64,000 nt of DNA, taken from assembly GCA_028284065.1 (NCBI GenBank), contig JANQSJ010000007.1:186001-250000 (forward strand). The letters are read 5' to 3'. The position numbers and the translations under genes are program-made. A model generated the notes under the pieces. That model was not told the DNA's origin. It was given only the letters and a program-made list of their open reading frames with translations, and did no database searches. This document shows, piece by piece, positions 49,213 to 58,900 of this stretch (positions within the stretch are counted from its first letter, which is position 1; every line of letters starts with the position of its first letter). This DNA comes from Parvularculaceae bacterium (lineage in GTDB: Bacteria; Pseudomonadota; Alphaproteobacteria; Caulobacterales; Parvularculaceae).

Positions 49213-50799
49213 ATGCAGGACCCAAGGGACTGGCGAGGCGAACGGCCCGCAAACATCTATCGTCTTCTCGAAGCTCACGCGATGCACAGGCCGCACGCGG
49301 AAGCGCTTATCGAAGAGGACGCCAGGACGACGTTCGACGTTCTAAAAGATCGGGTCGATCGCATAGCCGCAGCGCTAATTGCGTCCGGGGTCGTCCGCGG
49401 CGACCGGGTCGCGCTGCTTGCCCCTCCCGGCGCGGCGTTCTTCGAGATTTATCTGGCGACCGTCTCAATCGGCGCAGTCTGGGTAGGCCTTAATCCGAAG
49501 TACAAGGAGCGCGAATACGACTACCTGCTCGCAAACGCGACGCCTCGCGTCGTGATCGCGCAGTCGCCGTTTGACGACAGGAACTACATTGCGGAGCTGC
49601 AGTCGATCGGACCGGATGTTGAAACCTTCGTCGCGCTTGGCGATGCGGAAGGGCGCGCCATTGACTGGGACGCCTTCCTGGCGAGGGGAGACGGCGTCGA
49701 CGGAACGGCGCTCGCGAATGCGCGATCCGCGGTAGACGGCGAAGATACCGCAGTCATCGTCTACACATCCGGAACGACGGGCCACCCAAAAGGCGCAATG
49801 CTGTCGCACCGAGCGATCGTCGCCTGCGCGCTGTGCAATGTGGGATGGATGGGCGACGGACTGAAGTCGACGATCATGTGCGCCCCGATCAATCATGTGG
49901 GCGGCTTAAACAATGTGTGCATGAACGTCTTCGCCTATGGCGGCGCGATCATCTTTCACGAACGCGTCGATCTCGCAAAGATCGCGGAGCTCAGCGTAAA
50001 AGAATCGCCGACCTATCTCGTCGCCAGCCCGACGGCGTTCGTGATGATGTTGGAAACGCCGGGGTTCGATATTCAGGCGTTGAATTTTTATGAGCTGATC
50101 GTGTTCGGCGGCGCCACGACCCCGGAGCCGGTCCTTGATCAGATAACGCCATGCGGCGCGAAGATGTCGTCCGTTTACGGGCAAACGGAGACCTGCGGAA
50201 TCGTCACCTACACGCCGATCGGCTCGACGACGAAGGTAATGGCGGAGACGATCGGCGTCGCGCTTCCCGGCGCGACGATCCGGATCGCGGACGCTGACGA
50301 CAGGGAAGCGCCGACGGGCGAGACCGGAGAGATTCAGGCGCTCGGCCCCTATTGCATGTCCGGCTACTTCAACATGCCCGAAGCCACGAAGGACGCATTC
50401 ACTGCTGACGGGTATCTGCGCACCGGCGATCTCGGCAGGCGCCGCGAAGACGGCAATATCGAATTCGTCAGCCGTCTGAAGGAAATGTTCAAGTCCGGTG
50501 GGTACAATGTATATCCGCTAGAGGTTGAGCAGGCGCTCTGCGAGCATCCTGACGTCCTCGCCGCCGCCGTCATGCCAGTGCCGGACCCGAAGTTTCAGGA
50601 AGTGGGACACGCATACCTCACGCCCGCGCCCGGCAAAGACATCGATATTGAGAATGTGCGGGCCTTCCTGAAAGATACGATCGCGAACTACAAAGCGCCG
50701 AAGACCTACGAAATTCTGGATGCGATGCCGCTTCTCCCCAACAGCAAGCTTGACCGTCGGGCGCTGAAGGAACGCGCCCTCAAGGCGCAGAGCGGCTGA
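49213..50799 (+). CDS. AMP-dependent acyl-CoA synthetase
   Basis: A 528-residue ANL-superfamily ligase that activates a carboxylic acid as adenylate and then CoA thioester. The P-loop is AVIVYTSGTTGHPKGAMLSH, motif A4 is FGGATTPEPVLDQ, motif A5 is MSSVYGQTETCGIVTYTPIG, A7/A8 is YLRTGDLGRRREDGNIEFVSR, and the A10 lysine is in LPNSKLDRRAL. I chose the ATG at 49213 because the earlier frame start at 49084 would put the operator inside the gene and GAGG precedes 49213. Probable activator of the island's substrate. The acid itself is unknown. Confidence 0.9.
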   Translation: MQDPRDWRGERPANIYRLLEAHAMHRPHAEALIEEDARTTFDVLKDRVDRIAAALIASGVVRGDRVALLAPPGAAFFEIYLATVSIGAVWVGLNPKYKEREYDYLLANATPRVVIAQSPFDDRNYIAELQSIGPDVETFVALGDAEGRAIDWDAFLARGDGVDGTALANARSAVDGEDTAVIVYTSGTTGHPKGAMLSHRAIVACALCNVGWMGDGLKSTIMCAPINHVGGLNNVCMNVFAYGGAIIFHERVDLAKIAELSVKESPTYLVASPTAFVMMLETPGFDIQALNFYELIVFGGATTPEPVLDQITPCGAKMSSVYGQTETCGIVTYTPIGSTTKVMAETIGVALPGATIRIADADDREAPTGETGEIQALGPYCMSGYFNMPEATKDAFTADGYLRTGDLGRRREDGNIEFVSRLKEMFKSGGYNVYPLEVEQALCEHPDVLAAAVMPVPDPKFQEVGHAYLTPAPGKDIDIENVRAFLKDTIANYKAPKTYEILDAMPLLPNSKLDRRALKERALKAQSG

Positions 50800-50888
50800 A
50801 CGCCTATCGACGCAGACAGCTTTCCTCGTTGGCCGTGGAAGAGGATTGGCGCAAAGCCTGATCGAGCTTGCCAGAGCCGACGCATGGG

Positions 50889-51779
50889 TCAGGCGTCGAT
50901 TTTCGCAAGAAATGGCGTTATTGTCGATGCAATCGCCGCCGGCTTTTCCGCATGCAGAAAGTGTCCGGCGCCCGGGATGCGGTGAACCGCAAGACCTGCC
51001 GGAAAGTCCTCCTTCCGCATAGCCGCCGAGAACACATCGGCGCTGATGCATCCATCATCTTCACCGCAAAGGCCAAGCGTCGGAATGGCGATTTCGCCGC
51101 CAAGCAACGCCGCCGCGTCCCTGTTCGCGCGGGAACGGTCGAACGAGGCGCGGTAATAGGAAAGCGCGGCCGTCAGAACGCCCGGTTTACGCATCGCGGC
51201 CTTCACCGCCTCCAGCTCATGTTCGCGCTCGTCCCAGTCCGGCGACCATCTCGACCAGAGCCGTTCCAGGAACGCAAAGTCATTCCACCTCGCCCACGCT
51301 TCCGATAGGCCCCGCAACTGGAAGAAAAAGACGTATGATGACCGCGCCATCTGCGCCCTGTCGTTCTTGAGCGCCTCCGCGAACCTCGCCGGATGCGGCA
51401 CCGACATCATGGTGAGCGAGGGAAAAAGCTCCGGCCGCTTCTTAACCGCCGCAAACGCGACGGTCGCGCCCCAGTCATGGCCAATGATGTGCGCCTTCTT
51501 TTCGCCGAGCGCATTTACCCAGTGCGCCGGATCGTCAGCAAGCGCGTCGACGCCAAACCTTTTGTCTGACGGAATTGAGGCGGGCTCATAGCCGCGCATG
51601 GCGACAACAACGACGCGATAGCCTTCAGCCGCGAGGAAAGGCGCCAGCCCGCCAAAAGACGCCGGCGTGTCCGGAAATCCGTGCAGACATAAAATAAGCG
51701 GCCCGTCGCCGAACTCATTCGATGTGAATCGTAGGTCCCCGCAGTCGAGGACTGAAGACCGCGCGCCCTTTATCTTCAC
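50889..51779 (-). CDS. Alpha/beta hydrolase, epoxide-hydrolase-like
   Basis: A 296-residue alpha/beta hydrolase. The oxyanion segment is LCLHGFPDTPASFGG. The nucleophile elbow is HIIGHDWGATVAF, with Asp102 as nucleophile, which is the epoxide hydrolase or haloalkane dehalogenase type rather than an esterase (Ser). The catalytic His is in GAGHFLHAEKP near residue 275, and the acid may be in LCGEDDGC. It ends 90 bases from the convergent acyl-CoA synthetase, and starts 10 bases from the dehydrogenase stop, so it reads as the last gene of a cupin-dehydrogenase-hydrolase run. Confidence 0.87.
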   Translation of the reverse strand: MKIKGARSSVLDCGDLRFTSNEFGDGPLILCLHGFPDTPASFGGLAPFLAAEGYRVVVVAMRGYEPASIPSDKRFGVDALADDPAHWVNALGEKKAHIIGHDWGATVAFAAVKKRPELFPSLTMMSVPHPARFAEALKNDRAQMARSSYVFFFQLRGLSEAWARWNDFAFLERLWSRWSPDWDEREHELEAVKAAMRKPGVLTAALSYYRASFDRSRANRDAAALLGGEIAIPTLGLCGEDDGCISADVFSAAMRKEDFPAGLAVHRIPGAGHFLHAEKPAAIASTITPFLAKIDA

Positions 51780-51788
51780 CGGCGTCGC

Positions 51789-52826
51789 CTACTTCGCCGG
51801 ATCGATGATGATCTTCGCATGTCGTTCTGGGTCCTCAAGGTCCTCGAACGCCTGCGCCACGTCGTCTAGGCCGATCGTCCCGGTGATCAATGGACGCCAA
51901 ACCACTTTGTCATCGCGGATGAGCGCCATCGCCTCGGCAAATTCCTCCGGCGTATAGTAGATGACGAAACTTGCGACGAGTTCCTTGGTGATCGCCACCA
52001 TCGGCAGAAAGCTCTCATCGCCCGCCGCGATACCCGTCACGACGATTCGCGCGTTTTGCGGCGCCTCCAGCACGATGCGCCCGAACATGCCGCCCGCGCC
52101 TGTGTTCTCGAACACAACCGTCGGACCGCCCGCCGCAATCTCCGCGGCTTTCAGAACGGCGCTCTCTTCCTTGCCATTAATCGCCTCGTCGGCGCCAAGT
52201 TCCTTGGCCAGCGCAAGGCGCCGCGGCGAGAGATCGCTCGCCACAATATGCCTGACGCCGCGCGCCTTCAGGACGGCGGTGACGGCGAGCCCAATCGGCC
52301 CGCAGCCGACGATGACGGCGGTATCTTCAACGCCGACATGCGCTTTATTGACGGCGTGCACGGCGATCCCGAACGGTTCGACAAGAGCCGCGCCTTCGTC
52401 GCTGACGCTCTCGTCAACTTTCAGAAGCAGCGCTTCGGTAAGCACCATATACTCAGCATAGGCCCCTGTCGTCTCCGGGTTCGACCCGATGAGAACAGGC
52501 GCGCCATCCTTCAGAACAAACGGCATGGAGCAAACGCGATCGCCGATGCTCAATGTCTGAGCCGTGTCCGGGCCGAACGCGACGATCTCACCCACGAATT
52601 CATGGCCGAGGACGACGCCTTCCTTTCGGGCGCGCTCCAATTCAGCAATCGGCGCGCCAAGGCTGCGCGCTTTTTCCATGATGTCGCGCTGGTGCTTCTT
52701 ATAGTGCAGGTCCGACCCGCAGATGCCGCACGCCCTGACCTTTACAAGCACCTCGCCAGGACCCGGCGTCGGCTCCGGGAGCTTCTCAATGAAGAACGCA
52801 TCTTCGCGAACCACCACAGCGCGCAT
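51789..52826 (-). CDS. Zinc-dependent medium-chain dehydrogenase (alcohol dehydrogenase family)
   Basis: A 345-residue MDR enzyme. The catalytic zinc ligands are in RACGICGSDLHYKKHQ (Cys) and VVLGHEFVGEIVAFG (His-Glu). The NAD site is VIVGCGPIGLAVTAVLKARG. The four-Cys structural-zinc loop of classic alcohol dehydrogenases is missing (after GDRVCSMPF the chain goes straight to SNPETTGAYAEYMV), so it is a one-zinc member. It probably oxidises an alcohol of the pathway. It is transcribed between the cupin gene and the hydrolase gene, same strand. Confidence 0.88.
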   Translation of the reverse strand: MRAVVVREDAFFIEKLPEPTPGPGEVLVKVRACGICGSDLHYKKHQRDIMEKARSLGAPIAELERARKEGVVLGHEFVGEIVAFGPDTAQTLSIGDRVCSMPFVLKDGAPVLIGSNPETTGAYAEYMVLTEALLLKVDESVSDEGAALVEPFGIAVHAVNKAHVGVEDTAVIVGCGPIGLAVTAVLKARGVRHIVASDLSPRRLALAKELGADEAINGKEESAVLKAAEIAAGGPTVVFENTGAGGMFGRIVLEAPQNARIVVTGIAAGDESFLPMVAITKELVASFVIYYTPEEFAEAMALIRDDKVVWRPLITGTIGLDDVAQAFEDLEDPERHAKIIIDPAK

Positions 52827-52856
52827 TATGTCTCTCCTGAGCCCGATGCGCCCATC

Positions 52857-53408
52857 TTAGGCCTCGCCGTGTACGATCAATTTCGAGTAATCGAGGTCAA
52901 GCGCGTCACAGTAACCGCGATAGACGTCGAGCGCAGCCTTCGCATCCACAACGGAGACTATGTTTCCGTCCGGACCAATGTTGATATTGGCGCCATAGAT
53001 TGCGAACCAGACGATCGTGTCGCCATCCTGATCTTCCGGCGCATGCAGCGTATGTCGCGACCCAGCCGGCTCGAACAGGTATGATCCTGGCGTGCTTACC
53101 GCGTCGGGGCTCTCAAGATAGTACCATCTGCCCTGCAAGGTGACGGCGAAGACGGAGCCCGTATGGTAGTGGGGCAGCACCTGCGAGCCTGGCGCGAGGC
53201 GGGTTTTTGAAATCCAGAGCCCCTGATTGAGGTCGACATGCAAGAGTTGCAGCGCCGTGCCGTCGCCCGCTTCGGCGTAGGGCAGGTCGCTGTCGCCAAC
53301 ATGCAGCGTCTCAAGCGCGCCGACGGCAGGCACAATCGGGCGCGCCATGAATTCCGCCGCAAATTTCGCGAGCCGCTCTTCAGGCGTTAACTCGTCAGCG
53401 CCGTCCAT
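52857..53408 (-). CDS. Cupin, 2,4'-dihydroxyacetophenone dioxygenase family
   Basis: A 183-residue single-domain cupin. The metal-binding motifs are VLPHYHTGSVFAVTLQGRWYY (His-x-His and the following Gly) and YLFEPAGSRHTLHAPED (third His). The overall wording, LWISKTRLAPGSQ, PAGSRHTLH and VWFAIYGANINIGPDGNI, matches my memory of dioxygenases that cleave the side chain of 2,4'-dihydroxyacetophenone, non-haem iron enzymes. Whether it cleaves C-C bonds here is unproven, since many relatives are untested. It starts the leftward cupin-dehydrogenase-hydrolase run. Confidence 0.8.
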   Translation of the reverse strand: MDGADELTPEERLAKFAAEFMARPIVPAVGALETLHVGDSDLPYAEAGDGTALQLLHVDLNQGLWISKTRLAPGSQVLPHYHTGSVFAVTLQGRWYYLESPDAVSTPGSYLFEPAGSRHTLHAPEDQDGDTIVWFAIYGANINIGPDGNIVSVVDAKAALDVYRGYCDALDLDYSKLIVHGEA

Positions 53409-53607
53409 TTAAACTCTCCAATCCTCAGAGCCTAAGAGATACTTCGTCTGCATACCAATCGTCAGAAAGGATAACGCAAGTGCGCGATCCCGCGATCTGC
53501 GCCGCCTGTTGAAACGCCTAACTCGCATCTCGGCGCAGTCTGACGACGACGGGTTAGGCGCTCAGCCGCTCGCTAGCCGCATGAAGCCGGTCGCCAATCG
53601 CCGAGAT

Positions 53608-53625
53608 ACTAAACGTTTGTTCAGC
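53608..53625. promoter_or_regulatory. Palindromic operator upstream of the cupin run
   Basis: ACTAAACGTTTGTTCAGC shares the ACTRAAC-RTTT-GT-TCAG pattern. It lies 200 bases upstream of the cupin start, a longer distance than the other sites, so its link to that gene is weaker. Confidence 0.55.
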
Positions 53626-54003
53626 CTGATTCAATATGTCCCCTCACACAATCGGCCCCCGTCATCCGCAGGCCGCGACGCCGAGACGCCGAGACGCCGT
53701 CCCAGATTAACGGCGCGGAAAATCACGCAGTTCAATCCTCAATGCGCGCGACGAGTTCGCCCTCGCCGCAAGCGTTCAATACCTCTCACTCCCGCCAATT
53801 TCATTTCCGCCACAGCTTGAATGCCGACAGGGAAGAAAGCCTTGCCTGCAGAAACGACGGCGGTGCTGGCCACGCCCGCCGGTCCTGCTATCGATATCTC
53901 CTGAAGGTAGTAATCTGCGGCGGACTCCGGCTGACGCGGCGCACAAATAAGCTGAGCAGACGCCAGAAGGACGCGCTCGAGTGCGATGAAGGCGCGCAAC
54001 GCT
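53626..54003. other. Gap before the RND-pump regulator with no supportable gene
   Basis: Nothing convincing is present. There is a short GACGCCGA triplication (about 53679-53702). A TTG-initiated 86-codon leftward frame after the TetR stop (53739-53999) has no ribosome site or recognisable sequence, so I do not annotate it. Confidence 0.5.
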
Positions 54004-54618
54004 TCAGGCGGAGCGCACGGCTGCGAAGATGAAGTCCCTCAGGCCTCCGACTATCTTTCGCATCGGAATTTCGCCGAGAACGCTGCGATAGGCGCTGGCG
54101 TCAATCAGCTCAATAATCAATTGAGATGCTTCGTTCGGGTCAAGGTCGCGGCGGAAATCGCCTTCCGCAACGCCGCGCTCCATGACGGATGTCAACGCGG
54201 CGACAAGCTGTTCCCGGTTTGAAACGAAGAGTTCTCCAATGTCCGCCTTGCGAATGGCTTCGCTGCTGATTTCAATCGTAAGGATGACGTTTTCAGGCGC
54301 AGCAAGGTAGGTCGCATACGCCTTGATGAATTTCTCAAGGACCGTCGGCGCTGAAGCAGGCTTCGCCAGCATCCTCAAAAAGGGCTCAAGGTCCGCCCGC
54401 TCCATGGCGGCGATTTCGACCAGCACATCGTGCTTGCCCGGAAAATGGTTATAGAGATTTCCGAGGCTGACCCCGGCGCGTTTCGCGATGTCGCGCACGC
54501 CGGTCTGGTGATAGCCGTTTTCAAGGAAGCAGGTCAGCGCCGATTCCAGAATCTTGGTCTTCGTTTGGGCCGCCGCCTTCGCCCTTTTCCCATCGGTCGC
54601 TGCAGAATCTTGCGCCAA
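54004..54618 (-). CDS. TetR/AcrR family regulator of the RND efflux operon
   Basis: A repressor of about 204 residues. The HTH is ILESALTCFLENGYHQTGVR and DIAKRAGVSLGNLYNHFPGK. The C-terminal domain contains LERGVAEGDFRRDLDPNEASQ-type elements (as MERGVAEGDFRRDLDP) and LIDASAYRSVLGEIPM. I chose a TTG start at 54618 because GAGG lies 8 bases upstream and the longer TTG frame (54669) would cover the operator at 54635. It is divergent from the efflux genes, the usual arrangement for a local pump repressor. Confidence 0.82.
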   Translation of the reverse strand: MAQDSAATDGKRAKAAAQTKTKILESALTCFLENGYHQTGVRDIAKRAGVSLGNLYNHFPGKHDVLVEIAAMERADLEPFLRMLAKPASAPTVLEKFIKAYATYLAAPENVILTIEISSEAIRKADIGELFVSNREQLVAALTSVMERGVAEGDFRRDLDPNEASQLIIELIDASAYRSVLGEIPMRKIVGGLRDFIFAAVRSA

Positions 54619-54634
54619 TTTCCGGCCCTCATAT

Positions 54635-54652
54635 TGAACGAACGAACGTTCA
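54635..54652. promoter_or_regulatory. Inverted-repeat operator between the TetR gene and the efflux operon
   Basis: TGAACG-N6-CGTTCA, with a GAACGAACGAACGTTC core, sits in the 105-base divergent gap. It is AcrR-like in style and differs from the island's ACATTTGT palindromes, so it is probably read by the adjacent regulator. Confidence 0.65.
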
Positions 54653-54723
54653 TTATATATATACGACAATTGGACCCGATCAAGAATGTTCCCGGGTCAA
54701 TACGCAGGCGAGACGCGCGACGC

Positions 54724-55926
54724 ATGTCGGAAGAAAATATCAAATATTCGTCCAATCCCGGACGGCGTCGGGTGTGGATTGGCGTCGCTTCTGCGCTCTT
54801 GGTTGCTGTTGTCGTTCTGTTGTTCTGGACCGAGGACACGGCGGATGTGACGCGGTCAGACGTCGCGGCGTCGGCGCAGGCCGTCACTGTATTTGAGGTT
54901 CACTCTGCGGACTCGGTCGCCACAATTTCGGCGTTTGCGGAACTGCGGCCGCGATGGGACGCGGATATTCGCGCCGCCGTGTCCGGGCGGATCATCAATG
55001 TCAATGAGTCAGCGCTCGCGGGCGAACGCGTTGAAACCGGCGCGCTTTTGTTCACGATCGAGAAGACGCCCTACGAAACATCGCTTGCCGCCGCTGCGTT
55101 GAGTGTTGATCAGGCGAAGCTGGCGCTTGTTAACGCAAAGAATGACGTAGCGCTCGCCCGAGAAGAGGCGGAGCTGCTCAATGTTTCTCAGCCCAATGAG
55201 CTTGTGTTGCGTTTGCCGCAGCTCCGCATCGCCGAACGCTCCGTCGCATCGGCCAAGGCGCAGCTGGAAGATGCCCGCCGCCAGCTATCCGATACGGATG
55301 TGCGAGCGCCGTTCTCTGGCGTTGTAACCGAACGCATGGCGAGCCTCGGGCAGACCGTGGCCGTAGGCGAGCCGCTCGTACATTTGTCAGACAACCGTCA
55401 CTATGAATTGGTCGTTGAACTGCGCGAAACCGATTGGGCGCTGCTTGAACGCCCGATCGCCGGTCAAGACGTCAAGCTTTACCGGCGATCGGGCGCGCTG
55501 CTCGGCAAGGCGCGTATCCGCCAGGGCGGCGGCTATCTTGATCAACAAACCCGCCAGCCGCGCATATTCATTGATGTCGCAGACCCGAGCGATGACGTCA
55601 TTGCTGGAGATTTCGTCCGTGTAGAGTTCACCGGCCGAAGGGTTGCAAAAACGCTGACCATTCCGGAAGCCGCTTTAACCAGGTCGGGCTTTGTCTGGAT
55701 GGTGGATGCTGACGACCTGCTTGTGCGCATGGAGCCGGAAATCCTGTTCCGGGCGGACGGCGACCTCATCATCGAAGCGCCTGGGACCGCCGGGCCCTGG
55801 CGCATCGCCGCAACGCCGCTTGCGTCTTTTCTGCCCGGTTTGCGGGTGGCGCCGAAGGCGGCGCCCAGCGCCTCGCCAAACGATCACCTCGCCAGACGTC
55901 AGGCAGGCGTTTCGCCCGACAAATAG
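54724..55926 (+). CDS. RND efflux periplasmic adaptor (membrane fusion protein)
   Basis: A 400-residue adaptor linking the inner-membrane pump to an outer-membrane channel. One N-terminal helix (WIGVASALLVAVVVLLFW) is followed by the barrel-sandwich start AVSGRIINVNESALAGERVETGALLFTIEKTPYE. Next is a hairpin coiled coil (ALSVDQAKLALVNAKNDVALAREEAELL...ERSVASAKAQLEDARRQLSD). The second barrel half is TDVRAPFSGVVTERMASLGQTVAVGEPLVHL. No outer-membrane factor gene lies nearby. It starts at an ATG at 54724 and is followed 13 bases later by the pump gene. Confidence 0.9.
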   Translation: MSEENIKYSSNPGRRRVWIGVASALLVAVVVLLFWTEDTADVTRSDVAASAQAVTVFEVHSADSVATISAFAELRPRWDADIRAAVSGRIINVNESALAGERVETGALLFTIEKTPYETSLAAAALSVDQAKLALVNAKNDVALAREEAELLNVSQPNELVLRLPQLRIAERSVASAKAQLEDARRQLSDTDVRAPFSGVVTERMASLGQTVAVGEPLVHLSDNRHYELVVELRETDWALLERPIAGQDVKLYRRSGALLGKARIRQGGGYLDQQTRQPRIFIDVADPSDDVIAGDFVRVEFTGRRVAKTLTIPEAALTRSGFVWMVDADDLLVRMEPEILFRADGDLIIEAPGTAGPWRIAATPLASFLPGLRVAPKAAPSASPNDHLARRQAGVSPDK

Positions 55927-55939
55927 AACGCGCTCATTC

Positions 55940-58900
55940 ATGCACGCCCTTACCAGTTGGTTCATTCGCAACCCTGTCGCCGCCAATCTAATGATGGCGC
56001 TGATCCTTTTCCTCGGGGTGCAGACGCTCTTGTCGATGCGCATCGAGGGCTTTCCGCGCGTTCCGCCGGAAACCGTCGAGATCTCCATCGAATATCCGGA
56101 AGCCACGGCCGAGCAGGTCGATGAGCTGGTGACCCAGAAGGTCGAGCAAGCGCTTGAGGGCCTTGAAGGCGTCCGCTCAATCACTTCCCATTCGACAAAT
56201 GGCATTGCGACGGTTTCAGTCCGACGGGCCGGCGGCGAGAAGCTGCAGGATGTGCTCGATCGCGTGCGCCTGCGTGTGGACGGCATTGCCGATCTGCCCA
56301 GCAAGGCGCGGCGTCCGGTCATCGAAACATCAGCGTTCGACTTCCCCGCGCTATACGTGAACCTCTATGGAGACGCCGACCCGGCGACGCTGCATACGGT
56401 CGCGCAGCGCCTGAAAGAAGAACTGCTGGCGCAACCGGAATTGTCTCGCCTTAAGATCTGGGGGCTGATCCCGCGCCAATTGCGCATCGAGATCGATCCT
56501 GACCGGCTCCGTCGATATGGGCTGACAATCGCCGATGTAGCGACCGCCATTCAGGCGAATTCGCTTGATTTCCAGGCCGGTCAATTGCGAACGGAAGGCG
56601 GCGCAATCTTTCTGCGCGCTGATGACCGGGCGCTTTATGGCCCGGAATACGCCGCGCTCCCGATCATTGAGCGGCCTGACGGGTCTCATGTTTCCCTCGG
56701 CGACTTCGCAACCGTCGAAGACGGATTTCTTGAAGGCGACTTTCTCTTCCGCCTCAATGGCGAACCAACTGTCGGCATGGAGGTGCTCGTCGGCCAGAAG
56801 GAGAATCTCCTGGAGATCAGCCGCGTGGTGCGTTCTGTCGTTGCGGAATTCGAACCCCAAATGCCGTCAAACATCACCGCCAGCGTTTGGGGCGACAGCG
56901 CCGGCTACATCTCGGACAGATTGGCGCTCTTACGCTCAAACGGCGTGCAGGGACTATTGCTGGTCACGCTCATGCTGTCGATCTTTCTTGATGTGCGGCT
57001 GGCGTTCTGGGTCGCCATGGGCATCCCGATTTCGGTCATGGGCGCGATCGCGGTCTCCGGTTCGAAATGGGTGGATTATTCGCTAAATGACGTCACCACA
57101 TTCGGTCTGATCATCGCGCTTGGGATATTGGTCGATGACGCCGTTGTCGTCGGCGAGAGCGTTTTCGAAGAACGGCGCAGGATTAAAGATCCCATCAAGG
57201 AAACGGAGCGCGGAGTTGAGCGCGTGGCCGTCGCCACAGTGTTTGGCGTGCTGACGACGATTGCCGCCTTCTTCCCAATGCTCTTGATCGACAACGCATT
57301 GGGCAAGGTGCTGGCGGGCTTTTCGGGCATTGTCATCTTCGCCCTGATCTTCTCGCTGATCGAAAGCAAATTCATCCTGCCGTCGCATTTGGCGCATACG
57401 CCGCTAAATCAGAACCGCCGCAATTTTTTCGCCCATCTCTGGGGGCTTGTGCAGGATGGCGCGCAGGCGGGTCTCAATTGGTTTCGCGATCAAATCTACG
57501 AACCTTTGTTGGTTCAATCGGTGCGCCACCGCTATGCGGCGCTGATCCTTTTTGTCGCCGCTGCGACGGCGGGCCTTGGATTGATGATCAAGGGCAAGGT
57601 GCAGACAGTCTTCTTTCCTGATGTGCCCGGCCAGGTGATATCGATCAATATGGAGATGGACGCCCGCGCGCCATTCGCCCTAACCAGAGCCAATATCGAC
57701 CGCATCGAAAATGTCGGCCGTGCGCTGAATGAGGAACTGCGCGATCGCGAGGGCATGGACGCCGCCCCGATCGAGACGTTCTTCACCATTGTCGACAGCG
57801 CCGGCGGCGCGCAAATTTACGCCGAGATGCTGCCGGTCGCCGAACGCCCGAATGTGCAAATTCTCGATGTCGTTCGCGCGTGGCGTGAACGGGTCGGCGT
57901 TGCGGAAGGGGCGACGGAGTTGCAGTTCACCGGCTCCGAGGCGCTGGCCGGCGGATTTCAGATTCGCCTCATTTCGAAAGATACGGATCTGTTGCGGCGG
58001 GCCAACGCGGAAATGCGCGACTTCCTGCGCCGGCTCGACGGCGTTTCGAACGTTCGCGACAGCCTTGACGGCGGGCAACCGGAGCTGAGGCTCCGCCTGC
58101 GCCCTGAAGCGCGCAATCTCGGCTTTACGGCTGAGACGCTGGCGAGCCAGATCGGCTTCGGGTATGGCGGATCGGAAGTCGCCCGCGTGCGCCGCGACGG
58201 CTCCGAGTTGCGGGTGGTCGTTCAGAACGCCCGCGCTGCGCGCGACACCATTGATGACTTGATGCGCGTCCGGTTGCGCAGCGCGACCGGCGCCTGGACG
58301 CCGCTCACCACCGTCGCCGAGATCGAAGGCTCTTATGCGTCGGGCGCCGTCACGCGCCGCGACGGCAAGCGCCAGAGCACGGTTTTCGCTTCCATCGACC
58401 GAACCATTGTCGCGCCGGAGGAAGTGGGACAGGCGGTATTCGAACAGCTAACGCCGGAACTTGCCGCAAAGTACCCGAGCGTCGAAGTCATCGCCGCTGG
58501 CGAACTGGAGGAAATGGGCGAGATCAGGGGCGGGCTTATCAATGCGCTGATCCTCGCCGCCGTTTTGATCTACGTGCTGATGGCCGTACCGTTGAAAAGC
58601 TACTGGCAGCCCTTTGTCATCCTCGCCATCGTTCCCTTTGGTTTCGTTGCGGCCGCGGTCGGCCACATGATTATGGGCGTGTCGCTGTCGTTGATGTCCT
58701 TCTTCGGCATGCTGGCGCTTACCGGCGTTGTCGTGAACGACAGCCTGGTCATGATCACGCGATACAATCAGGCGCGCGGCGACGGCGATAGCGCGCCTGA
58801 CGCTTTGCGCGCCGCTGGCGTCGGCCGTTTTCGCGCAATCTTCCTGACGACCGCGACGACGGTCATCGGTCTAACGCCGCTGCTCACCGAAACGTCCGAA

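Noticed and set aside
53739..53999. 86-codon TTG frame after the pump regulator
   Set aside because: No ribosome site, no recognisable sequence and a rare start codon.
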